Positions 1-8,845 of a stretch of DNA of 10,320 nt are shown here, piece after piece. Below the pieces are notes generated by a model. The model saw only the letters and a list, made by a program, of their open reading frames with translations. It searched no databases and was not told the origin of the DNA. Where the stretch lies: contig JABCPU010001250.1 of the NCBI GenBank assembly GCA_016800925.1, positions 1-10,320 on the forward strand, read 5' to 3'. This DNA is from Suillus spraguei (taxonomy: Eukaryota > Basidiomycota > Agaricomycetes > Boletales > Suillaceae). The first letter of the stretch is position 1; every line of letters begins with the position of its first letter. The position numbers and the translations under genes were made by a program.

Positions 1-2
1 TT

Positions 3-3000
3 GCTGCTATTGACCACTTCGACAGATACAACACAGCTACAGCTGCTGGCTCGCGTCCTTTGACTCCCCATGATGCCCACAATCTCCAATACCAACTCCA
101 ACAGGCCATACAACATGCTGAAGAAAATCCAGATCTCAATCAGGACATTGATCCTGAATCAAATCCTCTCGAAGATATTGATGAGTACCAGGACATACTA
201 GGTGAAGCTCAACCTGCTGAAGATGATACTGATCCTTTCTTTATTGTAGATGGACTTTGTGCAGAAAACACAACTGATCTCATGCACCTCCCAGGTCACC
301 TTGTCTCAATTTATGCAGTCGTGTCATGGCTCCATTTACAGTTTCACCTCCCAAAAGTTGCATGCAACGCGCTGCTGGCCATATTCGCATGTATTCTACT
401 CACCCTTTCACCCAATATAGAACCTCCATTTGTCACCCTGCAATCCAGCAATCGCGTACTCGGAGTCGACAAACCTATATATACTCTCCCAGTTTGTCCA
501 TCGTGTCGGGACGTGTTTCCACCTGCATGCTCCCTGCAATCTCATGATCAATGTACTTTGTGCAATGAGGACCTCTTCCTACCTGACAAGACTGCACACG
601 GCAACCAGCGCTCCCTCAAGTCACCACTAATCAAATACCCTTACCTCCCGCTCTCAGATCAAATCAAGTCACTACTCAAAGTTCCAGGCCTCAAATCTAT
701 CCTTGATGGCTGGTGTTCTAAACAACGAGCTCCAAATCAGTACATCAATATATTTGATGGCAGTGTATGCAAGACTAAACTGAAGGCACTGGATGGTAAA
801 CTTTTTTTTTAAACCTTCCCCATGAAAAAGCTGGTCCAGATGGAGAACTTCGTGTTGGAGTTAATCTTGGTGTTGATTGGTGAGCTTTCAACATGTTCCT
901 CATTTTTGTTTGCGCTGAATCTCAATCAATAAGGTTCTCATACATACGAAGTAATATAGCGCCGTCACATTCATCATGCCCAACTTCCTTTTCCATCTGC
1001 AACCTTCCACCCAAATACCGGTGAGATCTCAGCAGGATGATTTGATTGTACAACACCATCTAACCATGTCTATAGGTATCGCACATCTAATTTGATGTGC
1101 ACCAGCATTCTTCCTGGCCCCAAGGAGCAAAATCCAGATCAAATCCAGCGGTTTCTCCGCCCAATCATTTCTGTATGTGTTTTCAGTATCTCTACCTATA
1201 GGCTATGGTCCTAACTTTAGTCTTATCAAGTTCATTGTTCCTGGATCATGCGGTCGACTGCCCACAGATATTGGGATGCCATCAGGCGGTTCTTTGACTG
1301 CGGACCAATGGCTCCTCCTGGCGACCACTTATGGCCCAATAATTGTAAGTTTATATTATCTATGCGCCAGCGCTGTAGCTAATATACTTCATAGATACCT
1401 CAGTTATGGTCTACATGTCTACCATCTGACAGTGATGACCAAATTCTGCATCAGTGGGTCGCTATGATACAGAAATTGGAGAACAAAAAGGAAGCAGATG
1501 CTACCTGCAAACTCGAAGACAGGACCGCACTTGCAGAGGCCAAAAAATGTGGTAAGGAAGCTTTCGAAGCCAAAAAAGTTCGCATAGCCAGGGACAAGGT
1601 AGCTGCAGCCGAGGCAAAAAGCCAGGAGAAGCTACAACTCGCTGCCATCAAACAAACTGAGAAGGCTCAACTCGCTGCTGAGAAAAAGGCTAAGGCTGTT
1701 CAGAGAAAGGTACAAGTTCAATATTTATCTGATTTGTTGCTGATTATTTGAAGGGGAAACGGAAAGCCATTGAGCAAAATGTCGAAGGTTGACCTGAAGG
1801 TCAGCCCCGATCCCAGCCACCACCGACATCAAGTGCAACAGCTCATGAGCCAGTTGATGGTGATTTGGAGCCGGCTAGCACCAAATTCTCCCTTCACCCC
1901 GATGATCCCCCTAACTTCTTGAAGTTGTGCGCTGCACTTTGAATATTAATTAAACATCAACTTTGCGATCAAGAACTTGACCATGCAGACCACCTCCTTC
2001 GTGAATATTGTTCAGAGCTCATCCATGTAAGTCTCTCTACTTTTATCTCAAAGTCTCGACTAATGTCTCTTATTTTAAAGTTGTATAGATCTGTGGTGAT
2101 TAAACCTAATCACCACTATGCTATGCATGTTGTCGAATGCACTCGCAATTTCGGTCCACTTCACGATTTTTGGACCTTCCTATTCGAATGGCTGAACAAA
2201 GTCCTCAAATCATTCAAGACAAAAGACAAATAACCACGCAAATGGCGAGTTGGAGACAACATTCTTCACCAAGTTTCAGAGGACATGCCACATAGGACGG
2301 ATGGTAATGGTTTATTTTACTATACTTTCGCAACTTACTACAATTTTTTATACTTCCAGACTTTTTCTTTACTCAATCACAGCAAGACATCACTTCCGTG
2401 CACAGTTGCAGAAATCATGCTGAAAGCCTCGAATGAAGAACGAGGTACAGTCGCTGGCTTGATGGCGCTATCCAAAGACCTTGACAATGTAAATGCCGAT
2501 GGTGAGTCTCATTTTCCTTGTGTATTGTGCAGAACTTATGAATGATATCAGCTGGTCAATCCTATGCCTTGAGTCCCCGCCATCAGAAGACATCAATGAC
2601 AACAGATACTTATCGACTTCTCGCTCAAACGCTCTGCTTCCGATACCCTCTGGCACCAGTTTACTGCCTCTGTGATCGCACTGCTATTTTTTTCGACTAC
2701 GTGGTCATCAAGGGGAAACGTTACTACGCCTCTCGTACTGTCAGATCAAACCGTTCTTCCTTTGTTCATGTCGTTATCCCCGCTGACAATCCTATTCATC
2801 TATACGGTGAGGTCTTGGAAATTTTCCAGGTCGATCAGTCTTGGCGTAGACATGTGCAATCACTCTGGTTTGCGCACGTTCGTTGGTTCAAACCATGGCA
2901 GGGTGATGCAGGAGTGGTATGGGTCAAATTGTGAGGGTACCATTTACATCTATTCATTACGAGTTAACTAACACTACACTATTTTCAGCACCGAGTCTGT

Positions 3001-3196
3001 GAGTGTGCGGCTGTGGACACTTGGAGAGTACCTAGAAGATGAAGTTCAGTTACCGCATCTCATTGATCCTGACTGGATTAATGGTCAGTTAGCAATGACT
3101 GTGTTCATTGGTGTTGAAAAGACAAAGGTATGGGCAACTATCAATCTTGCCAAGGTACGTCAAATGCTTTTTGAACAAGATAAATTGATCAGGTGA
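3..3196 (+). pseudogene. Plavaka/Tnp2-like CACTA transposase pseudogene, 5' end outside window
   Basis: I recognise the family from several blocks: the IKYPYLPLSDQIKSLLKVPG and FDGSVC segments, NLPHEKAGPDGEL, SYIRSNIAPSHSSCPTSF, LTADQWLLLATTYGPII, HHYAMHVVE, GPLHDFWTFLFEWLNKVLKS, NEERGTVAGLMALSKDLD, RYYASRT and VRLWTLGEYLED. The frame is open from base 3, so the start lies upstream. A CPSC..CTLC pair (about 495-563) resembles a zinc ribbon, and 1464-1709 encodes a Lys/Glu/Ala-rich coiled coil. Introns consistent with the frame are 880-933, 1021-1075, 1345-1394, 1710-1753, 2027-2080, 2304-2359, 2502-2551 and 2931-2988. Lesions seen: one base missing in the T run at 802-810, TGA at 1790-1792 and 1940-1942, and one extra base near 2228-2230. 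After the splice donor at 1173 the usual transposase core is absent. In this family it would cut and paste the element in the nucleus; this copy cannot. The 3' end at 3194-3196 is the first stop after VWATINLAK; a 38-nt intron at 3155-3192 is a less likely alternative. Confidence 0.88.
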
Positions 3197-3241
3197 TGAT
3201 TATACACAGTAAAATGACTTATGCGACCAACAACAACTCGC

Positions 3242-4522
3242 TCAAGCTGCCATCTCATCAGCACTAGCGTCCATCTCTTTCTCATGCCACCTCTGAAGTT
3301 CTTGCAAGTATTCCTCATCTTCTTTTATCAATGCACCCTGGGCCATTTTCTCATAAAAGCCCATCAGCCATTCAGTACCATCAAGAAATTTATCGTCAGC
3401 ATGGTCATGGGCCCAGACTGCAGATACCATAGACTTGAATGGTATGTTTTTCTTATGTGACTTTGGCTTGTTGTTGTTCATCTTTGCTGGTGCTAAGTCA
3501 AAGACCTTCTTGCAGTGCTTCTGTGTGTTGTTCATTCTGTGATGCTTGGTAGCTGGTGGTCGAGCAGTGTCATCTGCTGTGTCCATATCAGGCTCGTTGT
3601 GTTCCTCATTCTTCTGCATATTGCACAAAGACAACCAGCGCAGGAAGGCAACATACTGTATATTTAGGTGAGTGCATGCTTTTATTAGCAGATATATCAT
3701 GATGCCAACTTACATCAACAGATCGCCATTTCGAACCTTCAACATAAAACACCAATTTTGCAAGCTTTGCTCTCTCCCACCTGGATAGCGTGTCTGCTGA
3801 AAGGTCCTCCTCAGAATCATAGGAAAGGATGTCAGAAGCAAAGTCAGTATCTATCATCGCAACGGCCCCTTTGTTCCCTGATTGAGTCTCATAGGCCAAC
3901 GCAGCTTGACGGCATGATTTTGTGACCTATGATCATGTAAGTGACTGACATCTGATCATTAAATGAGAGACTCACTGCGTGACGATGTGAACACTGTCGC
4001 AGTCTATCTTTGCATTCCAGAGCTTTGGCCACCTTATTGTCATTCACCTGGTCACTTGCTTGCTTATCAATGTTTCGAAAGTACATCTTCACACACTCAG
4101 TGATGATAGCGTGGTCATAGTCTTCATCGGCAATCTCATGCTTGGCATTAGGATTCTCTCGGCACACCTTAACAACGATGTGAGTCTCATCGGTATCGAT
4201 CAAATTGTCTATTTCATACCTTCTCATTTTCCCATACCAGGTTAACGATCTCCTTGATGCACAGTGTGTTGACATCGTCATCAATGTTACCAAGCCAGTT
4301 CGGGTGCCATACTATCTTGGTTGATACCACCTCATGAGGTTCTCCATTACCCAAAGGTTTTACAGCTCCCAACAGCTTTATGTGTTTTGATTTGCTGAGG
4401 CATGGATCAATATCACAAAGTTCGAAAAAGTAAGGGTGGATTATTGGCTGTGCATGCATAGTAAGTCTATTGATCACCGTTGTAAAGATACAACCTAGCT
4501 TGGGCTGTAGATAAACCACTGC
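3242..4522 (-). CDS. 3' half of an unrecognised multi-exon gene (possible transposon partner gene)
   Basis: Four exons join without loss of frame: 4522-4220, 4167-3976, 3926-3714 and 3655-3242. The introns are 52, 49 and 58 nt with GTATGA, GTGAGT and GTAAGT donors. All four exons are multiples of three, and together they give about 373 codons ending in a TGA at 3242-3244. Visible segments are a WHPNWLG block (about 4290), an ECVKMYFRNI block (about 4085), an acidic DFASDILSYDSEEDLS block (about 3830), WRSVD followed by YVAFLRWLSL across the last splice, a Lys-rich linker, and a charged C-terminus. I believe the protein belongs to a hypothetical family common in mushroom genomes, but I cannot name a function. 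The stop lies 45 bp from the stop of the convergent transposase. The true 5' exons appear to be at 5471-6471, beyond an insertion. The segment 4470-4522 may be partly intron, because CAG at 4463-4465 is another in-frame acceptor. Confidence 0.72.
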
Positions 4523-4548
4523 CTAAACTAGTATGTTAGTCTTGTGCT

Positions 4549-4566
4549 CCATCTAGTCTGCTTCAC
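4549..4566. repeat. Left copy of flanking 18-bp direct repeat
   Basis: The sequence CCATCTAGTCTGCTTCAC matches the copy at 5445-5462 at 15 of 18 positions. It ends one base before the TGTAAG end of the inserted block. The likely reading is a target-site duplication that has since diverged. Confidence 0.65.
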
Positions 4567-5444
4567 TTGTAAGAACAAGAGCGTTCGACCCTAAAGGGGG
4601 ATGCCTATTAGTGTGGTCAAGTTCGAGTCTAACTTATTTGCGAAACAAGCATCCGAGTCAGCGGTAAGTTGCCGTGGTCAGTGATGATACTGCCGGAACT
4701 AGCATCGTGCGTTGCGGTGCTACTGTCGTCGAGATAAAGTCAGTAATGGTTGCGTCTAGCGAGTGATGTCGAGCGGTGGTCTCAGCGGTAGTGGTAAGGT
4801 TGCGAGCAGTGCAAAGAAACAGTAAAGAAGTCTGCAGTACTTTCAGCAGTAAAGTAGCGGAGCATGAGAAGTTCAGTCAAGAGTAACAATCAAAAGTCCA
4901 GCGGTATGCCGGTGGTAACAGAGAACGAGTGTGATGTATTAACGAGCAATAAGGGAACTTTAAAGACTATGTCCACTACTGGGTTGATCCAGAGCTAGAC
5001 AATAATCCTGACCTATAGTACATGTAATGGTGTAAAATCAGGTGCTCTATCGTGTGGGGTACGTGGTGCTTATATCCTAATTCATATGTACTCAGAATAC
5101 TCTAGGCGAGATCAGTAGCGCTGGAGTGTAGTAACCGCCATAAGTATACATAGCGCAAGGCGCTGCGGCACGAGGCAACATGTAATAACGCTTGCCATGG
5201 AATCAGTGATAACGAACAGGAAACAAACTATGCACCAAATGGAGCTATGTGGACGCGGCAAGGACATGGAAGGACATTGGTTCGTGGAATGAGGTGCGGT
5301 AGTCGGTACAGTGTGCAGTAAGCGTGGGATGCTGCCGGTACTGCTAAAGGGGTAAGAAGGCCATGGACTAGTGGTAACTCCTGTAGACGTGAGACGAGTG
5401 TCAAAATATGGGGTTTTAAGCCCAGCACCAATATGTTCGTTACA
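4567..5444 (-). mobile_element. LTR-like insertion (probable solo LTR) inside an intron
   Basis: This 878-bp block has no credible coding sequence. Read on the minus strand it begins TGTAACGAACA and ends TGTTCTTACA, so its ends form a short imperfect inverted repeat with TG..CA termini, as in LTRs. A TATAAG motif on the minus strand at about 5070-5075 lies roughly 370 nt from the minus-strand start, where an LTR promoter could be. It sits exactly between two copies of an 18-bp direct repeat. On both sides, minus-strand sequence continues as the two ends of a normal fungal intron. No internal gag or pol sequence is present, so a solo LTR is the simplest reading. The long imperfect flanking repeat is atypical for LTR elements, so another element class is possible. 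Confidence 0.6.
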
Positions 5445-5462
5445 CCATATAGTCTGATTGAC
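5445..5462. repeat. Right copy of flanking 18-bp direct repeat
   Basis: The sequence CCATATAGTCTGATTGAC starts directly after the GTTCGTTACA end of the inserted block and matches 4549-4566 with three mismatches. Taking out the insertion and one copy leaves an intron of about 52 nt with a GTATGC donor at 5470, a CTAAC branch motif and a TTTAG acceptor at 4523. Confidence 0.65.
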
Positions 5463-5470
5463 AAGCATAC

Positions 5471-6471
5471 TTTCAAGGCTGCATGCAAGTTTGATACATT
5501 TCTATTGCCGAATTTTTTCTTGTTCTGTTGGTCGTCAAGAACTCCTTGATGGCTTCTTCATTTACCTGAATGCATGCCTTGAGTGAGTCGTTCGATTGTC
5601 AAAACTTGTTATTGGAAAATAGCAGGTTCTGAGTGACATCCTTCAGGTTTTGCACTTCGGATACAAGATGGGCTACAGTTGAATTCAAGGCTGAGTAATT
5701 CATGGGGGTATCAAGATTGTTGTGAGGTGTGCTGCTATGATGTCCCATTTGATGCTGATGCATTGAATAGAATGGTTGGCTGCTGTAGTTCTGGGGCTTA
5801 TTATAGCCATCCATTGGAGTCCCGCCATGCTGCATCACTGGACCCACAGACTGTCCTCGAGATGATGTCTGGCTTCCAGAGAATGGTGTTGGAGTCCGAC
5901 CTAGGTGCGGTGTTCCTCCCTAAAATGACAAATGAGAGCTGACACCAGTATTTCTCATAGCCAGATGACATACAGCCTGCAGAGTTGCTGCAGCTCGGTA
6001 GGGATACAGCGGTATCATCCCCATCTTAGGTGAATTCAAATGCGAAGGGCCTGGGTTTAGGTGGACATCCTGCTGGTGATGCTGAAAGGATCCAGGTGCA
6101 GGCTACATGTTTGCAAGTAAGTTTTTATTGAGTTGTGTTACTATTGGACTAATTACTGTTTGTGTAACAGGTCCATCCTGTTGTCCCCCCATCCCAGCAC
6201 TAAAAAATTTGTCACGCCGGGGCAAGCCGTGGTTCAGAAGGCCGAGGGATGAACCCCCAGGATTGAACTGGTGACTGTAAGGCTCTGGCTCAGTTCCGTG
6301 GCGTATCGCTGGACTAAATTGGTTTTGCAGGTCATTGGGAGCTCTACTAGGCTGTCGCTGTCCTTGACCAGGATACATGGCATTACTAGTGGGCAGCATC
6401 GAGCCGTGGGGAGGAAGCAAGAGAAAATCTGGAGCTGTATGGAGGATCCCTAGGAAGCATGAGTAGCGCAT
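5471..6471 (-). pseudogene. 5' half of the interrupted minus-strand gene, Gln/Pro/Ser-rich
   Basis: Three exons can be joined: 6471-6169, 6102-5974 and 5919-5471. The intron at 5920-5973 (GTATGT..TTTTAG) is well supported. The one at 6103-6168 uses a weaker GTTACA donor; a GTAACA donor further in gives a 39-nt alternative. The first two exons and most of the third encode a Gln/Pro/Ser/His/Gly-rich, low-complexity region (for example PGQGQRQPSRAPND and MHQHQMGHHSS), followed by a heptad-like segment NSTVAHLVSEVQNLKDVTQN. A TGA at 5599-5601 breaks an otherwise open frame that continues as QSNDSLKACIQVNEEAIKEF. One base seems to be missing in the A run at 5513-5518; allowing for it gives a Lys-rich stretch and then VSNLHAALK, ending at a GTATGC donor at 5470. 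That donor pairs in phase with the exon at 4522. The ATG at 6471 is the first in-frame start, but an upstream exon or the ATG at 6399 is possible. Function is not recognised. Confidence 0.62.
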
Positions 6472-6852
6472 GCACAATAGTATTAATCAGATAATAATCA
6501 GACTTGTTTCCTATTCTAATCAGAAATCAACTCGACCTGCAAATCCCTAAATTCTGATGTCAGATTAGACTGTAGTGTGCTTATGGAGAGCCCGCAAACC
6601 CATTGTTTCCGGTGTTGAGTTTGTGTGCTGCAAATGTACCTTTCCTGATCCTAACATTTGGAGAAACATCTATTTTCATACATCGTGTTACTATCCTATT
6701 ATAGGTTCTATTCCTTCTCTAATCTGGTCCGGTTATTGTCTCTTTTCTGCAGTGATTGTTCTAAGTCCTGGGTACCGAGTCCTGGGTGCCAGAGCCCTTC
6801 AGTGACAAACTCCGTACTATACGGGTCACCCGACCCACATAATATCCTGTCA
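6472..6852. other. Non-coding spacer with AATCAGA motif cluster
   Basis: There is no convincing exon here. AATCAGA occurs at 6485-6491, 6496-6502 and 6518-6524, with related TCTGAT and TCAGATTAG at about 6552-6568, followed by TAGTG at 6573-6577. The stretch lies directly upstream of the minus-strand gene, so it could hold its promoter or subterminal repeats of the transposon. At 6764-6792 there is a doubled GTCCTGGGT phrase resembling part of the satellite monomers further right. The assignment is tentative. Confidence 0.35.
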
Positions 6853-7347
6853 AAGATGGGCCAGCGGATGATGGGCCGAGGTTATGTATATCCTCGATGT
6901 TGACGGATGGGCTGGGGGGAATATTATTTCCAATGGAGACGGGTGGGCCGGGAGACTTGTATTTTCGGGAGAGACGGGTGGGCCGAGGGAAACATGATTT
7001 CTGATGTTGACAGATGGGCCAGGGGGATATAATCCCCGACAGAGATGGGTGGGCTCATCTGGGTAGTATGTAGAGTAGGATATTATAGACAGCTGGGCTG
7101 AAGAGAGATGCAAGGCAAATATTATTGCATAGACGGGTGGGCCAAGGTGAGAGAATATTACATATACGGGTGGGCTGAGGTGAGAGAATATTACATATAC
7201 GGGTGGGCCGACGTGGGGTGTATTACATAGATGGGTGGGCTGAGGGTGCAGTAAAATATTTATTGCATAGACGGGTGGGCCAATGTGGGGGAATTTTACA
7301 TAGATGGGTGGGCCGAGGTAAAATATATTACATATATGGGTGGGCCT
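6853..7347 (+). repeat. Degenerate G-rich minisatellite, GAYGGGTGGGCC core
   Basis: About fifteen copies of a core resembling GAYGGGTGGGCCGAGG can be read, for example near 6855, 6869, 6937, 6973, 7042, 7132, 7166, 7199, 7230, 7270, 7302 and 7336. They are separated by AT-rich spacers such as GAGAATATTACATATA. The right-hand copies are the most regular, at 31-40 bp spacing; the left-hand copies are more diverged and irregular. All copies have the G-rich strand on plus. The minus-strand open frame across it (Pro-Ala-His-Pro repeats) only reflects the repeat and is not called as a gene. The following 7348-7505 shows neither a gene nor a clear repeat. Confidence 0.85.
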
Positions 7348-7505
7348 AGATATGTATCATAAAGACATACAGCTGATGTAGCCACCAGAGAATCAAACAC
7401 ATAGGATACATGCACCCTATGAGTGCATATACCTACCATCAACCACCAAAATCTAAACCCTGAAGCACAAAACCTGAATTCATCATGTCTGACATTCATC
7501 GATAA

Positions 7506-8221
7506 TTGAGGTGCCGGGTGCCAGTGCCAAGTCCTGAATCCAGGAACTCAAAACTGGAGATGCAAACTAGAGATTTCCTGAATTCCAGATACCCGGACAC
7601 CCGAAACACAACACACAAGGTGAAAGATTTAAAGTCATGTGTGGAGTCATCTAGTGCTGAGTGCCGGGTGTGGGTGCAGAGTACTGAAACTAGAAACTAG
7701 AAACTTGAGATTCAAGACAAAACAGACATCTACCAAAAATGTGTGGATCAAAGTTTTGTTGTTGCCTGACATGTGTCTGAGTCCCGAGGACCGAACCCCG
7801 AAATTGTAGACTACCGGATTTCGGGATTTTGGGTTTGGCACTCGAGATTTGAGATTTGAGATGAAAAAGATATCTACCAAAAATGTGTGGATCAAAGTCA
7901 TTATATTGCCTAACATTGTTTTCGGTCTCAAGTGCAAAAGCCCAAGTACCGAACCACGAACCCCTAAATAGTAGACTACCAGATTTCGGAGTTCGGAGTT
8001 CGGCACTTAGAATGTGTGGATCAATAGGTGTCTATTGCCTCACATTGTTCTGAGTCCCAAGTCGTGAGTGCTGGGTGCCGGGGTTCAGGGTTCAGCACTG
8101 ACAATATGTTGCTCAAGATCTTTCACATTATGAGTACCAAGTCCTGAGTGCCAAGTGCCGGGTGCCGGAGTTCGGGGTTTTGGCACATAAAATATGTGGA
8201 TCGAGGTCTTTCACATTGTTT
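7506..8221 (+). repeat. Diverged plus-oriented satellite monomers, left flank
   Basis: This stretch has repeated phrases such as GTGCCGGGTGCC, GAGTTCGGGGTT, TGTGGATCAA and TTGCCTCACATTGTT, which are parts of the satellite monomers further right. The spacing is irregular here: CTACCAAAAATGTGTGGATC recurs at 7730 and 7874, 144 bp apart, and later TGTGGATC or related copies are near 8013 and 8196. Copies differ at many positions, so this looks like old array sequence. Open frames across it are short, and repeated peptide words follow the DNA repeat. Confidence 0.8.
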
Positions 8222-8557
8222 TGACTGCCGAACCCCGAGCTCCAGCACCCGGGAGTTAGCACAATGTGAGGCAATACCATGATATTGATTTACACATGTT
8301 GAGTGCCGAACCCCGAGCTCCGGCACCCAGGAGTTAGCACAATGTGAGGCAATACCATAATATTGATTTACACATGTTGAGTGCCAAACCCCGAGCTCCG
8401 GCACCCGGGAGTTAGCACAATGTGAGGCAATACCATAATATTGATTTACACATGTTGAGTGCCGAACCCCGAGCTCCGGCACCTGGGAGTTAGCACAATG
8501 TGAGGCAATACCATGATATTGATTTACACAAGTTGAGTGCCGAACCCCGAGCTCCGG
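8222..8557 (-). repeat. Inverted block of about four near-identical 78-bp monomers
   Basis: The phrase GAGTTAGCACAATGTGAGGC starts at 8253, 8331, 8409 and 8487, which is exactly 78 bp each time, and the monomers differ at only a few bases. They are the reverse complement of the monomers on both sides. The left junction is near 8222, where TTCACATTGTTTTGACT runs straight into CCGAACCCCGAGC. The low divergence compared with the flanks points to recent local amplification or gene conversion. Because 78 is a multiple of three, the minus strand stays open through the block. Confidence 0.88.
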
Positions 8558-8567
8558 CACCCGGCAC

Positions 8568-8785
8568 CCGGAGCTTGGGGTTCAGCACTCACTTGTGTAA
8601 ATCAATATCATGGTATTGCCTCACATTGTGCTAACTCCCGGGTGCCGGAGCTCGGGGTTCGGCACTCAACATGTGTAAATCAATATCATGGTGTTGCCTC
8701 ACATTGTGCTAACTCCAGGGTGCTGGAGCTCGGGGTCGGCACTCAACATGTGTAAATCAATATCATGGTATTGCCTCACATGGTA
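8568..8785 (+). repeat. Plus-oriented 78-bp monomers, right arm of palindrome
   Basis: About three monomers of the same type as the block to the left are read here in plus orientation, with ATCAATATCATGGT near 8601, 8680 and 8758. They pair with 8340-8557 as an inverted repeat. The hinge is the 10 bases at 8558-8567, and the CTCCGG / CCGGAG arms start right beside it. Mismatches and single-base gaps are few. The last copy decays after TTGCCTCACATGG at about 8780, and 8786-8845 is degenerate monomer sequence. Confidence 0.85.
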
Positions 8786-8845
8786 ACCCAGCACTCAGTG
8801 ATCGTGATTCGGGACTCAACTTTGTATTGCCTCACATGGTTCTAA

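Noticed and set aside
3221..3460. Plus-strand frame of 79 codons after the transposase stop
   Set aside because: Lies antisense to the last exon of the companion gene, whose frame and splice sites are much better supported.
4571..4640. Box B-like GTTCGAGTC and GTTCGACCC, suggesting a tRNA or SINE
   Set aside because: No box A at a suitable distance and no cloverleaf could be folded; the block is far too long for a SINE.
5112..5488. Minus-strand open frames of 118 and 86 codons inside and beside the LTR-like block
   Set aside because: Two overlapping frames without family resemblance, crossing the element boundary and the 18-bp repeat; composition is that of non-coding LTR sequence.
6572..6852. 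CRISPR-like or other array around the doubled GTCCTGGGT phrase
   Set aside because: Only two short copies and no spacers; the host is eukaryotic by its introns.
6850..7113. Minus-strand frame with Pro-Ala-His-Pro repeats
   Set aside because: It follows the minisatellite core directly and changes frame with unequal unit lengths; no sign of selection on codons.
7647..8006. Minus-strand frame of 119 codons in the left satellite flank
   Set aside because: Made of repeated words that mirror diverged DNA monomers; start and stop have no splice or family support.
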